64,000 nucleotides of DNA, taken from assembly GCF_023555005.1 (NCBI RefSeq), contig NZ_JAMJPJ010000002.1, forward strand, positions 170,220-234,219. The letters are read 5' to 3'. The DNA comes from Halomonas llamarensis (GTDB taxonomy: Bacteria > Pseudomonadota > Gammaproteobacteria > Pseudomonadales > Halomonadaceae). Shown piece by piece: positions 63,958 through 64,000 of the stretch; within the stretch, counting starts at the first letter, position 1, and every line of letters begins with the position of its first letter. The notes below the pieces were generated by a model. It searched no databases and was not told the DNA's origin. It saw nothing but the letters and a program-made list of their open reading frames with translations. The position numbers and the translations under genes were made by a program.

Positions 63958-64000
63958 ATGGAAATAGTCAATACGGTCTTGCAGCAGATGTCCAGCCTCA
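63958..64000 (+). CDS. Start of an unidentified gene, cut by the window edge
   Basis: An ATG opens 14 codons (MEIVNTVLQQMSSL) that run off the window. That is too short to assign a family. The preceding inverted repeat and its placement after a gene end would fit the left end of a mobile element with its transposase, but this is a guess. Confidence 0.35.
   Translation, partial: MEIVNTVLQQMSSL

Overview
The window looks like a chromosomal segment of a moderately halophilic gammaproteobacterium, most likely Halomonas or a close relative (Halomonadaceae). Three things point there: moderately high G+C; a Pseudomonas-like order queG-nnr-tsaE-amiC-mutL-miaA-hfq-hflX-hflK-hflC-hisZ-purA followed by orn, rsgA, rhdA and psd; and an Mrp/Mnh Na+/H+ antiporter operon. 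No species-level marker is present, so the genus is an inference.

Layout. 1-2.7 kb: the 3' part of gatA and gatB (tRNA amidation). 2.8-14 kb: sixA, gpsA, htpG with a sigma-32 promoter, a soluble lytic transglycosylase, a LysE-type exporter, a cold-shock protein, an acidic repeat-containing lipoprotein, pepN and yajQ. 14.2-27.9 kb: cobO, then a long leftward superoperon for tRNA modification, mismatch repair, RNA chaperoning, membrane proteolysis control and purine synthesis. 28-35.3 kb: queG, orn, rsgA, rhdA, psd, and the elongation factor P set (efp with its lysylation enzymes epmA and epmB).

35.4-42.4 kb is the accessory island. It holds a complete four-gene Wadjet (JetABCD) SMC-type plasmid-defence operon, flanked on one side by the deletion scar of a Phd/PIN toxin-antitoxin pair. 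A tandem imperfect 21-bp repeat lies directly in front of jetA. Next come leuA with an attenuation-like leader, and an ISAs1-family insertion sequence. The IS has intact ends and a perfect 10-bp target duplication, but its transposase carries a single in-frame TGA.

45.8-51.6 kb is the mnhA(B)CDEFG antiporter operon, with B fused to A. 51.7-61 kb is a leftward run pgi, parE, a chemoreceptor, parC, serB, with the chemoreceptor sitting between the two topoisomerase IV subunits. 61.1-64 kb: cmoA-cmoB (tRNA wobble uridine modification), a 7-bp tandem repeat covering the cmoB stop codon, a TPP riboswitch with a Shine-Dalgarno-sequestering hairpin in front of a Nudix hydrolase, and the first codons of an unidentified gene at the edge.

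Most of the window is conserved housekeeping DNA. The best candidates for a second look are the Jet operon with its upstream repeat and toxin-antitoxin scar, the TPP-controlled Nudix gene with its odd N-terminus, and the leuA leader next to the insertion sequence. I did not find a system that I can defend as wholly undescribed.
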